Assembly (NCBI GenBank): GCA_963783095.1
Contig: CAWAMR010000010.1
Span: 46,868-110,867 of the forward strand
Reading direction: 5' to 3'
From: CAWAMR01 sp963783095
GTDB taxonomy: Bacteria > Planctomycetota > Planctomycetia > Gemmatales > Gemmataceae
DNA length: 64,000 bases
Shown here: piece by piece, positions 1-8,684 of the stretch
Layout: each line of letters starts with the position of its first letter
Position numbering within the stretch: position 1 is the stretch's first letter
Program-made: the position numbers and the translations under genes
The notes under the pieces: model-generated
Databases searched by the model: none
What the model saw: the letters and a program-made list of their open reading frames with translations, nothing else
What the model was told of the DNA's origin: nothing

Positions 1-2
1 AT

Positions 3-722
3 AATCAGACCGATTTCCTCGTGCTTTTCCTGGAAGGTGAAGAACTGCAAGGGGCCAAGCAGAACCGCGTCTTGAACACCTCGGTCCTGGTTGCGCCCAA
101 GAGCAAGATCAAAATACCGGTCAGTTGCGTTGAACAAGGCCGCTGGCGCTATACCTCAGCGCAGTTCAAATCGAGCGGCAGTCACGGCTCCTCCAAACTC
201 CGGCACATTCTCAAGAGTTCCTCATACCATTCCATCAAAGAAGGCAGGGGGCATCATTCGAACCAGGGCGAAGTCTGGGATGAAGTCTCTCGGCAGATGG
301 ATTCACTTAGCTCGCACTCGATGACGGGAGCGATGGCCGACACTTACGAAGCGTACAAGGACAAGCTCACCGAGTATCGCGAGCACCTGAAATACGTGGA
401 CGGTGCGATTGGGCTGGCGGTGGCGATAGGGAACAAGGTCGTTTCGGTGGACCTGTTCGACAAACCGTCAACGTGCCGAAAAGTCTGGAATCGGCTCCTT
501 TCGGGCATGATCATGGACGCCCTTGAAACCGAACTTCGGGAAGAGCGAGTCACTAAGAGTGACACCGAGAAATTACTGGGAACATTGCAGGATTCCGCCT
601 GGGAGCAGACCAAGCCGGCCGGTGAAGGGGAAGAATACCGGTATGGTGTTGCCGACATGCACGCATCGGCCCTGGTGCACGAGGGGGCGGTTGTGCATGG
701 AAGCCTGATCGTGGCGGGGTAA
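3..722 (+). CDS. ARPP-1 family protein, 5' end outside window
   Basis: The frame is open from the first bases of the window, so the gene starts upstream and only about 240 C-terminal residues are seen. The stretch with GEELQGAKQNRVLNTS followed by IPVSCVEQGRW is characteristic of the ARPP-1 domain (ARG and rhodanese-phosphatase-superfamily-associated protein). No catalytic role is established for the family and I do not infer one. The GTG at 21 is an internal Val (context TDFLVLFLEGEE), not a start. A small Cys-containing gene follows 11 bases downstream. Family assignment is from recalled motifs. Confidence 0.8.
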   Translation, partial: NQTDFLVLFLEGEELQGAKQNRVLNTSVLVAPKSKIKIPVSCVEQGRWRYTSAQFKSSGSHGSSKLRHILKSSSYHSIKEGRGHHSNQGEVWDEVSRQMDSLSSHSMTGAMADTYEAYKDKLTEYREHLKYVDGAIGLAVAIGNKVVSVDLFDKPSTCRKVWNRLLSGMIMDALETELREERVTKSDTEKLLGTLQDSAWEQTKPAGEGEEYRYGVADMHASALVHEGAVVHGSLIVAG

Positions 723-732
723 GAATAGAACG

Positions 733-909
733 ATGCAGACCTTGTGCGAAACCTGTGCCTCGATGCGAGAAGTAACCACGCCCAGATCACGCTTCTTGCT
801 GTGCGAGTTGTCGAGAACGGATGCGGCCTACCCGAAATATCCGCCACAGCCGGTCGTGCGGTGCGAGGGGTATCAGCAAAAACAAGCCGAGGAAACGGTC
901 AAGAAGTAG
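733..909 (+). CDS. small Cys-containing conserved hypothetical protein (58 aa)
   Basis: A 58-codon frame runs from ATG 733 to TAG 909. It starts MQTLCETCASMRE and continues with SRFLLCELS, PKYPPQPVVRC and a Lys/Glu-rich tail. Four Cys (residues 5, 8, 24 and about 44) include one CxxC, which suggests a small metal-binding or redox fold. It resembles short planctomycete hypotheticals with a CxxC plus SRFLLC plus YPKYPxxPVxRC pattern, as I recall them. It lies 11 bases after the ARPP-1 gene in the same direction, so co-transcription is likely. Function unknown. Confidence 0.65.
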   Translation: MQTLCETCASMREVTTPRSRFLLCELSRTDAAYPKYPPQPVVRCEGYQQKQAEETVKK

Positions 910-1424
910 TGAACGAAGATGAAGGACGAGGCCACGGGATTCGCTCCCCGTTCGCGCCGGAATTGGTCATGCAACTCCCCGAATCGACTCGGAATTGTTG
1001 CCAAAAACTCATTCTTCACGACTGGATTTCAAACTTGGGACTGGCGAAGAAGGTAGTTTTCTGATAGAATCCCAACATACTCTTCATTCCTGATGCCTTC
1101 CACTTCTCCCAGAAGTCCTTTCAGATCTGGTGGATATCAAGCGTGCGGAGCGGGGTTGTAGTCTCGTCCTCGCATGCACCGTGATGTCATTCATTACCAG
1201 AGATCCCATTCCAGATGGAATTGAGTCTCAAGCTGGACCAACGGCGAAGAAAGTACGAATTTCGGTGTCGAAAACCGGCTTCCTTTCTTACTCGTTGCCC
1301 AGGCCAGCGCTACTACGACCCGACGGCGATCAACGATCGCGGCGCTCATTCAGATACATCGGGTGATCTGATGGCCGGTTTACAGGCCGGCCCGTCAGAC
1401 TCCCTTTCAAACAGGAGAAAACTT
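910..1424. other. intergenic, no supported gene
   Basis: Open frames here have no family resemblance and no convincing ribosome binding sites. The end of the stretch (1411-1420, ACAGGAGAAA) carries the ribosome binding site of the next gene. A short GC-rich inverted repeat lies around 1373-1399. Nothing else is seen. Confidence 0.5.
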
Positions 1425-1892
1425 ATGCAGACAGCTCAACGCGGAGACCGTGTTCAGATTCATTATGTGCGACGATTTGAAGATGGTTCCAGGACAACTT
1501 CTCGCGATGGCCAACCGGTCGAATTGACCGTCGGTATCGATCATCCCCGATTGCCCGGACTGGGGAATTCGCTGGTGGGTTTGACACCCGGCGCATCCGC
1601 GCTGGTTCAGGTAAGTGCCGACCAAGCCTTCGGTCTGCCCGATCCCAAGCGAGTTCAACGCTGGGCGCGGAGGCGATTTCCGAAAGACCAGGCACTTCCG
1701 GTCGGCAAGTGGGTAAAGTTTCAAACTTCCCAGGGCAAGAATCGCATGGTCCGAATCGTGAAGGTCCAGGAGAAGATGGTTGTTGTCGATACCAATCGTC
1801 GCTGGGCAGGGCAGGCCATGGAAATCGAGGTCGAACTGATCGCCATTCAAAGTGGGCAGCCCAGTTCCGTGGTCGTTGATCCGGAATGTTAG
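1425..1892 (+). CDS. FKBP-type peptidyl-prolyl cis-trans isomerase
   Basis: This 155-aa protein starts at ATG 1425, 7 bases after an AGGAGA ribosome binding site. The longer in-frame extension to 1215 has no such site. The N-terminus (GDRVQIHYVRRFEDGS) and the central LPGLGNSLVGLTPG are the FKBP/SlyD signature, in which a hydrophobic pocket isomerises peptidyl-prolyl bonds. Residues 60-110 fit the insert-in-flap region of SlyD-like members. There is no signal peptide, so it is probably cytosolic. It lacks the His-rich SlyD tail. It stands alone, with the convergent tRNA-Glu just downstream. Confidence 0.85.
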   Translation: MQTAQRGDRVQIHYVRRFEDGSRTTSRDGQPVELTVGIDHPRLPGLGNSLVGLTPGASALVQVSADQAFGLPDPKRVQRWARRRFPKDQALPVGKWVKFQTSQGKNRMVRIVKVQEKMVVVDTNRRWAGQAMEIEVELIAIQSGQPSSVVVDPEC

Positions 1893-1901
1893 CCGAACAG
1901 A

Positions 1902-1974
1902 TACCCCCAAGGGGAGTCGAACCCCTGTTTTAGCCTTGAGAGGGCTACGTCCTAGGCCACTAGACGATGGGGGC
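1902..1974 (-). tRNA. tRNA-Glu (anticodon CTC)
   Basis: Read on the minus strand the cloverleaf is complete. The acceptor begins GCCCCCA and closes with TGGGGGT and discriminator A. The D-stem is GTCT/GGAC, the anticodon stem TAGCC/GGCTA with loop CTCTCAA, and the T-arm is GGGGTTCGACTCCCC. Anticodon CTC decodes GAG. Length is 73 nt with no encoded CCA. G1:U72 is a wobble pair. Confidence 0.93.
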
Positions 1975-2336
1975 ATTATCCTAATGATTTAAGGGCATCG
2001 CACTCTCGAAGTCAAGCCAACACATGCAAATTCGTCCCGACAACGGTAAAATAAATGCACAATCGACAAAGCAACTTTTTCGTCTCTCAGCAAAATGTCA
2101 ACTTTTTTTGCGCAATTTTCGCTCCAAGAACCGTTTCTTGTAGCAGATGAACTAATAAAAGAGCCGAAATTGAGATGGGAACGCAAGAAAACTTGCCCTG
2201 GGAATGAAAATAAAATAAATAGACCTAGCTTTCGTTTGACCCAATAATTAGAATTTTATTGTGGTCTTACCGAAATTCTCCCCTCCGCCGATGGTCGGCG
2301 ATTTCGGTTGAGATTGTTGGCTTTGAGGAGATTACC
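1975..2336. other. AT-rich intergenic region, no gene
   Basis: This stretch is more AT-rich than its neighbours and has no credible frame. It must hold the minus-strand tRNA promoter and the plus-strand promoter for the gene at 2337, but I cannot place either. GAGGAG at 2326-2331 is the ribosome binding site for 2337. Confidence 0.5.
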
Positions 2337-2516
2337 ATGTTCGACGAAATCTTTCGTTCGATTGGCTGGATAGGCGTTGCGATCGGTATCCTGGCCGTGA
2401 TCTTGGTGCTCGAGGTGTTGTTCCGCACTCTGTACAACACTTATGGAACCCCTCAAGATCGCCGCTATCCGCACCGCGTCGGCACTGAACTTCCCCGCGA
2501 ACTTCCGCGGAAATAG
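2337..2516 (+). CDS. small single-pass membrane protein (59 aa)
   Basis: The frame starts at ATG 2337, 5 bases after a GAGGAG ribosome binding site. Residues 10-30 (IGWIGVAIGILAVILVLEVL) form one strong transmembrane helix. A short polar, basic tail ends LPRELPRK. No family is recognised. A strong intrinsic-type hairpin at 2524-2558 follows the stop, so it is probably a single-gene transcript. Confidence 0.6.
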   Translation: MFDEIFRSIGWIGVAIGILAVILVLEVLFRTLYNTYGTPQDRRYPHRVGTELPRELPRK

Positions 2517-2523
2517 ATAGTCG

Positions 2524-2558
2524 ATCGGGGAAGGATTTCTTCGAATTCCTGCCCCGAT
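2524..2558 (+). terminator. hairpin terminator after 2337-2516
   Basis: ATCGGGG (2524-2530) pairs with CCCCGAT (2552-2558). An inner AGGA/TCCT-type stem continues the helix, and TCCTCTTT follows. Confidence 0.6.
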
Positions 2559-2636
2559 TCCTCTTTACCTATCTTTCCGGGTTAGGTATTAATCCCCCTC
2601 GTTGAACTTGCCGCTGTTCACAGAGGGTGATGAGTC

Positions 2637-4682
2637 ATGCGACGGAACTTATTGGTTGGCTTTGCAGTTTTGTGCGGTGTTTCTCTGAGCCTGGCCCAAT
2701 TTCATTCCGCGGAACCACCTCTCGCAGATCCCCAAACTGCCCCCAGTCCCGCAAACCCCAAGAGTGTCGTCGAACTGCGTCCTCAATACGTACCGCCTTC
2801 ATTGAATACATCTCGTTCCGAAATCGCAGTGACTCCCGCGCCCGATGAACTTCCTCCCGAATTGATTCCTGCGCAGCACATTCAACCTGCGACCGGATCG
2901 GATACCCTGCCGGCGCAGAATATCAGGCCGCAGCCCTGGAACGCGCCGATCGGCAAAACTCCCGCGCGAACCTACGCTGAGCCGCCCACTCCCACGGTGA
3001 AAATCTCGGTGCGCGGCCTCGATATCGCGGCCATCAACCAGGAATTGTCTTATCGCCTGATTGTCAGCAATACTTCCGAGGCGAAAGCACATCACGTCAC
3101 GGTTCGCTGTCCGCTGCCGAAAGGTGCCACGTTTGTGCGCTCGGTGCCCGAAGCCAAACCGACCGAAGCGAAAGCCATCGAATGGCATCTGGAAACCCTT
3201 GAACCCGGCAGCAGCCGGCAGATGGACGTCGTGTTCAAGCCGGCCTTGGAGACGGATGAACTTACGGTGATCGGCGTGGTCCAGTTCGATCACGGCCGAT
3301 ACGTAAAAACCAGGATTGCCCCGCCGAGTTTGAACGTCCGGAAAACCGGTCCCGCCCAGGCGCTGGTGGGCGAGCCGGCCACCTATCGCATTGAAATCAC
3401 CAATAATGGCAAAGTGCCGGCCCAGGAAATCGAAGTGGTGGATACCTTGCCGGCAGGGCTGGAGTATCTCCAGGAGAGTGCAACCGGTGCGAAAGCCGTT
3501 TCCCGAGACGGACTCGCTGCCCATCAGCGCGCATGGTCAGTCGGCACGCTGCTGCCCGCTCAAAAGCGGACGATCGAGTATCGCGCGATGCCGCGCAAGA
3601 TCGGTCAGTGGGAAAGCTATTGCCATGTCACGGCGACCGATGTCAAGCAAATCGAAGCGAAATGCGCTACCTCCATCGTCGATGCAAAACTGACCCTTCA
3701 AGTCGATGGTCCGGGGCAAACCGAGTCGAAAGTCGGGGTGTCCGTTCCCTATCGAATCACGATTTACAACACCGGGACTGCGACGTTGAACAACATTCGC
3801 GTGGAATGTAATTTCCCGCAAGAGATCAGGCTCGCCAGAGCATCGAAAGGCGGGCAGTTCTTCAAGGATGCCGTGCAATGGATCATCCCAAACCTGGCAC
3901 CCAAGGACACGAAGGAACTCACGCTGGCGCTGATCGCTCCATCATCGGGAGAACGGCAGATCAAGGTGGCGGCAAAAGCAGATCGGGGCCTGGAGCAGAG
4001 GCAGATGATCAAGACCAATTTTGATGGGATTGAGGCATTGAACTGGACGGTTGAAGGTACGGCGGTCGGCAGCGTTGGGCACGAGGTGGTTTACACGATC
4101 GCCGTGAATAATCCCGGCTCCGGACCGGCGAGAAATGTCAAAGTGACGGCCGATCTGCCCAGCCAGATCGAGCTTTCCAAGGCAGAACCCGCCTTCCAAC
4201 GAGATGCCAAGAACAATTCCCTCTACTTCAATCCGGTGGAGATTCCACCCAAGCAGATGATCACAATCAAGATCGTCGGGATTGCCCGCAGAAGCGGTGA
4301 AGCGCGTTTCAACTTTGAACTGCGAGCGGACGGTGTCGGCACGGGGCCGTTGCGAAAAACACCTTCGACGCAAATCGCGCCGAGCAGCCGGCCGGAAGCC
4401 AAGAAAAATGTCGAGAATATAGGCGGCATTGCACCTCAGAAGGAGGCCATCCCGGTCAGTAACCCGGCCAAGAAGGTTGAACTCGAATTGCCGCCGAAAA
4501 AGAAAGATCTGCCTCCGACCCTACTCGATCCGCTCGCATTGCCTCCCGAACCGATTGCTCCAAAGAAGGATGCGCTGAAACCGGTTTCTGCCGATACTCC
4601 CAAGAAAGAGCCAGCACCAAAATCCAAGGAGGAGATAAAGAAACCGGAACCCGAACCGGGATTGCTGATCCCGGTTCCTTGA
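2637..4682 (+). CDS. secreted DUF11-repeat protein
   Basis: This 681-aa protein has a signal peptide (MRRNLLVGFAVLCGVSLSLA). A Pro-rich linker to about residue 120 is followed by at least four repeats of the DUF11 / conserved-repeat (Ig-like) type. Typical phrases are NQELSYRLIVSNTS, EPATYRIEITNNGK, GVSVPYRITIYNTG and GHEVVYTIAVNNPG. Such repeats are usually found in cell-surface or periplasmic structural proteins. The last 90 residues are Pro/Lys/Glu-rich and probably disordered. The stop is followed after 31 bases by a small acidic gene. Planctomycete surface proteins with this architecture are common. Ligand unknown. Confidence 0.85.
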   Translation: MRRNLLVGFAVLCGVSLSLAQFHSAEPPLADPQTAPSPANPKSVVELRPQYVPPSLNTSRSEIAVTPAPDELPPELIPAQHIQPATGSDTLPAQNIRPQPWNAPIGKTPARTYAEPPTPTVKISVRGLDIAAINQELSYRLIVSNTSEAKAHHVTVRCPLPKGATFVRSVPEAKPTEAKAIEWHLETLEPGSSRQMDVVFKPALETDELTVIGVVQFDHGRYVKTRIAPPSLNVRKTGPAQALVGEPATYRIEITNNGKVPAQEIEVVDTLPAGLEYLQESATGAKAVSRDGLAAHQRAWSVGTLLPAQKRTIEYRAMPRKIGQWESYCHVTATDVKQIEAKCATSIVDAKLTLQVDGPGQTESKVGVSVPYRITIYNTGTATLNNIRVECNFPQEIRLARASKGGQFFKDAVQWIIPNLAPKDTKELTLALIAPSSGERQIKVAAKADRGLEQRQMIKTNFDGIEALNWTVEGTAVGSVGHEVVYTIAVNNPGSGPARNVKVTADLPSQIELSKAEPAFQRDAKNNSLYFNPVEIPPKQMITIKIVGIARRSGEARFNFELRADGVGTGPLRKTPSTQIAPSSRPEAKKNVENIGGIAPQKEAIPVSNPAKKVELELPPKKKDLPPTLLDPLALPPEPIAPKKDALKPVSADTPKKEPAPKSKEEIKKPEPEPGLLIPVP

Positions 4683-4713
4683 TAGTTCTACAGTGTCTGA
4701 AGGGAATCCTCTT

Positions 4714-4911
4714 ATGATCGATGACGATGACGATAAGCCCATCACCAAGGAAGAGGCTCTCGCGAGATTTGCGGGCCACACGCCGTCCCTGAAAGAGATA
4801 TTCGGCGGAGTCGAGGAGGGCGACGGCTATCGGGCGGATTTGGCGCTCGATGACGATGAGGAAGATGAAGACGAGCCGGCTGGGGCCATGCCCGTTGCAC
4901 GCGATGATTAA
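4714..4911 (+). CDS. small acidic hypothetical protein (65 aa)
   Basis: Start ATG 4714 is preceded by GAAGGGAA. An in-frame GTG at 4693 has no ribosome binding site and was not chosen. The product is strongly acidic: a run of five Asp after MI, and DDDEEDEDE near residue 50. The middle (TKEEALARFAGHTPSLKEIFGG) may be helical. No family is recognised. It sits between the DUF11 gene and a strong terminator, so it probably ends that transcription unit. Confidence 0.6.
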   Translation: MIDDDDDKPITKEEALARFAGHTPSLKEIFGGVEEGDGYRADLALDDDEEDEDEPAGAMPVARDD

Positions 4912-4941
4912 CCGCAATGCACAATCGATCGACGAAACGAA

Positions 4942-4972
4942 AAAAGGGGCGATGCGCGGCATCGCCCCTTTT
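4942..4972. terminator. strong bidirectional terminator
   Basis: A perfect 13-bp stem (AAAAGGGGCGATG, 4942-4954, with 4960-4972) has a 5-nt loop. Flanking A and T runs on both sides let it serve the plus-strand gene ending at 4911 and the convergent minus-strand gene ending at 5001. Confidence 0.85.
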
Positions 4973-5000
4973 CCTTTTGGAGATCGCGGGTTTTGGTTAA

Positions 5001-6434
5001 TTACAAACCATCGCGCAGTTTTTCTTTTTCTTTCGACTTCGTGGGGGTCACTCCCTGAATTTCGACTTGGGGTACCAGCAAATCGAGTTCGACGGTCTCC
5101 TTGCTGCTATCCTCGCCGACGTTGCCGGCGCGATCCGTCGCTTCAACCTTCAGATAGAAACTGTTAGGCTGCTCTGGAGTTGCGACATTCCACGTATAGT
5201 GGCCCGAGTTGTCGAGGTTGGAGGTTACCGTTATCCACGGACCAATCGGTTTCAAGGCATACTTGATGGTAATCGGCGATGCGGCCATGTTGGCATCTTC
5301 TGCCAGCCAGGAAATATCAACGGCCACGCCTTCATCGCCAACCTTGCGTACCTTGGCCTCTTTGAGAGTAACCTTGGGCGGCGTCAGATCGACGATGACG
5401 CGGATTTGCGGAGGATCCTTGGACTTGGGGATCGGCATCGCTTTTCCGGCCTTGCTTTCGGGAATCAGGATAAAGCCGTATTCGCCTTCCTTCTCGACCG
5501 AGAGATTGATCGAAATCCGTTCGGTGCGGGCTTTGTCGTCGGGCTTCGAGGCGGGATGATCCGGTCCGGGAATCCAGGGCAGCCTTTCTTCTTCCCATCG
5601 TTGCTGATTTTCCGAGCGGAAAATACGGACTTGCTTCAACCCCGAGGAGCCTACGGTAACATTGAAATCGAAGTTCAATTCTTTCGCATTGACGTAATGG
5701 ATCGTGGTTGGGCCCGATCGTCCCGTCGAGTCTTGCTTGAGCGGGTCCGAACCTCCGCCCGAATTGGAGCCTGTGGCGAATTTGCGCTGCGGGCCTGCTG
5801 CGAGCGAAGTCCATAACCCTGAAGAAACCCCTTCATTTTTCGCAGTGTCGCGCGCCTTCACACGGATCTCAATGCGCTGCTCGGGTCGGAGAACCCAGGT
5901 ACGCTGATCGCGTGCGCGAAACTGGACCCCGGGTCGATCGGACGCCAATCGGCCATGCCCGGCCAGCGATATTCGAGGCGGATCGAGTTGGCATCGAGGT
6001 TCTCATCGATGATGTCCCATTCCACACCGGCAAGATCGCCGACGGCAAAGGCATGGACGGCAATTTTGGGCGCAGCGGTATCGACGATAAATCGCAATTG
6101 GGGGACGAGTTGGTCGACCGGCCGATCGGTCGTACCGTCGAGAAACTCGGCCTGCACGGCGAGGGCGTAGCTGCCATCCTCGGGAGCAATGAATCGGAAC
6201 GCTCGGTCGGAGGGAACCGCAGAAACTTGATACTTCCACTCAGTGCTGCCGTGCTGGGCGTAGAGTTTCAATTGTTTGATGGGGCGCTTTGGGTCGCGGG
6301 AAAAGGGAATGCTGAGTTCGCGTCGATTGTGGATTTTGACGACGAGATCGGCCGAATTCTGCGCAACTGCTGCCCGGTGAGAGTAAATGAACCGCGCACG
6401 CGAACAGGAGACAGATCGGGAGTCGAACTCGCAC
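5001..6434 (-). CDS. secreted protein with Ig-like segments, split by two frameshifts
   Basis: Three frames join into one protein of about 477 aa. The start is GTG at 6434, 7 bases after AAAGGAGG on the minus strand. It gives a signal peptide (LPICLLFACAVHLLSPGSSC). Near 6360 the frame changes to one reading SADLVVKIHNRRELSIPF. Near 5925 (a CCCGGGG run) it changes again to one reading VQFRARDQRTWVLRPEQRI, which continues to the stop at 5001. Phrases such as FIVDTAAPKI and VEATDRAGNVGED are typical of bacterial Ig-like modules. No precise family is known to me. Both shifts lie where coding sense is otherwise continuous, so sequencing indels are as likely as real decay. Confidence 0.6.
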
Positions 6435-6571
6435 AAAGCGCCTCCTTTCGCAAAATAGACCCTGAGTTCGGAATGGGGTGCATCCTGGCCACCCATACGG
6501 ATGAATCGGCATCTTGAGGGGGAAGACTTCACAAGATGCGCAACTCAGAGGGGAATTTCTCTCGGTGGCAG

Positions 6572-6757
6572 GGTGACAAGGTGACAAGGTGACAAGGTGA
6601 CAAGGTGACAAGGTGACAAGGTGACAAGGTGACAAGGTGACAAGGTGACAAACATTGAGCGTATCTATGAATATTGATTTTCTTTCACCCGTCACCGATG
6701 GCTGATTTAAGTATTTTGTCACCTTGTCACCTTGTCACCTTGTCAGTCACCTTGTCA
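6572..6757. repeat. tandem GGTGACAA array facing its own inverted copy
   Basis: Ten perfect 8-bp units GGTGACAA occupy 6572-6651. After a 64-bp spacer, five complementary units (TTGTCACC, one interrupted) occupy 6716-6757. The two arrays can fold into a long register-free hairpin. No gene is supported from here to 6986. Confidence 0.85.
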
Positions 6758-6986
6758 CGGCCGCACTCCCCACCGGAACAGTGCGCTGACACCCGGAACC
6801 CAGAACAGAAACCGGATCGAGCTCAAGAATACCAGGGATTGGCTGGCGGCCTCGGACAGCGCTGCACCCGTTATAGGCCGGCCGTTCTTGTTTATGAGGC
6901 AAATGGATTCGTGCGCAGCGCTCCCACCCTTGTCGACATCATCGTGCAAACGTATTTGGTCCGCTAAATCGAACATTCGTAAAACA

Positions 6987-8674
6987 CTAATTGCGCAGGT
7001 GATTCGGATTTCGGCTATTGAAATGCAGATGCACTTCGGGTTCGCTGCCGCGCGGCCAGGATATCCGTTCCCGGATGACGGAAGCAGGGATGTAGCACAA
7101 CAGTAACGTCATCATGAGCAATCCGAATACGCTCAACCCCATTGTCATGGCGATGCCTGTGTGCAGCAGAATCGCGCCGATAACCATGTAGGGCCGCATC
7201 CGCGTCCAAATCAGGCACGGTAGGGCGATTTCCAGAACGAGCGTGTAGTAGTTCAATCCGGCGAGGACGATCATGAACAGCGGGCGAATGCTCGCCACGG
7301 CATGCAATACCTTGTCGTAGGCGTCAAACCAGATGGGCGAAAACTCCGGGTTCGCGATGGTGAACCAGTTCGCGGTGGTATCCCACCAGGTCGTGCCCTT
7401 GAGTTTGGACAATCCCGACGACATGTACATGATGCAAAAATGAATCTGCACCAGACGAAGGACAAAGTTGGCGCTACGGGATCGCACCGGCCCGGCAAGA
7501 ATCGCTTCTGCCCAGGGAACCGGTTTGCCCGCTGCCTTCAAAATGGCCCGCGAAGCCCGAAAACGAGCCAGCAGCCGATCGATCGAAAGGGTTGCGCCGC
7601 TGGGGCCGATCATCAGGTAGAACAACAAGATCATCATCATCGTATCCATGCCGAACAGTATGTACTGGCAGCGGTGGATGTAGAAAAGCGCTGCAACCCA
7701 GGTCAGAACCGACGTCACTCGGGTAAAGATTCCCAGCGTGAACAGCAACATCACGAATAGAACTGCGCCATGACAGATCGCCATCGTCGTTGGATCGGTG
7801 ACGTGAAACCAGATGGAAAAGATGCTTCGACCCTTGGCGTACAACTCGTCCGGATAGAAGTCCCAGTAATCGAAGTAATCGACGTAATCGCTGCGTTCCT
7901 TCTCATTTTGAGGTAAATGGTACATCAGTTTGAGCGCTGCCTTCCGGCCGCCGTAACCGAGGTCGTTGAGCCAGCGGAGAACTTCTGTAAAATTCTGGAA
8001 ATACTTCAGGTTCTTTGGCAGGATCGTGAGAAAGTCGAGAGCTTCATTCCAGACGATGACTCGGATTTGCGGAGTCATAGTATTCGAGTCGAGCATGTAG
8101 ACCGGCACATCAACTTGCACTGCGTTAAACTTCTGTAAGGGCCTCGAAAGGATCTCTCCCTGGATTTCCCGGCCCGAGGCATCCAATTGCGAGATGCTTT
8201 CCAACCATTTTGCGATCGGTTCGAATCCTTGTTCGGAATTTTTGGCAAGACCTTCACCGATCCATTGCTGGGCACGTTCGAGAAACTTGAGTTTGCGCGT
8301 GCGCTCGTCCCGGTTGTCCGGAAGATGTTTTAAGAAGTCGATGACGGCAGTTCGCCGACCCACATCGTTGGTGTCCGGCAACGTGGTACGCAGGGGATTC
8401 AGCGTATTCTCCCGGTTATAATCCCAGGGCATCGCATAGGTCGGGGATTCCTTGCGTCCTTATCGATCGCCGCCAGGTCGAGCCAGGCATGCTTCCCGAA
8501 AAAAGACTGCAAATCGAAGCAATACACCAGATGAACGTAGAGCACGATCAACCCGGTGATTACCCGCATCAGGCCCAGCGTCGTGGGATCGGTCGGCTGA
8601 AACCAGAATCGATTCCAACTGCCGGGAGTTCGTTTTCCATGGGCGGTGCTTGAAACGACCTTGGATGTACTCAC
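6987..8674 (-). CDS. HTTM-domain membrane protein, frameshifted
   Basis: The N-terminal part (8674 down to about 8445) reads FWFQPTDPTTLGLMRVITGL with a first membrane helix and FFGKHAWLDLAA. The C-terminal part continues in another frame from about 8445 (PTYAMPWDYNRENTLNP). The join gives about 560 aa with roughly eight or more hydrophobic helices. The arrangement matches HTTM proteins, distantly related to vitamin K-dependent gamma-carboxylase; the reaction in bacteria is generally unknown. The start is GTG 8674, after GGGAG and GAGG. The upstream gene ends 10 bases before it, so the two form an operon. The shift lies in a short CCCC/GGAA context. Confidence 0.75.
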
Positions 8675-8684
8675 CTCAATCTCC

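Noticed and set aside
744..1064. 106-aa plus-strand frame
   Set aside because: It overlaps the better-supported 58-aa gene in another frame and has no family motifs or ribosome binding site.
4714..4740. Asp-Asp-Asp-Asp-Lys string at the start of the acidic protein
   Set aside because: It resembles an enteropeptidase site by chance only; there is no reason for it to act as one in a bacterium.
6572..6651. Tandem repeat considered as a CRISPR array
   Set aside because: The unit is 8 bp with no spacers and no cas genes are nearby.
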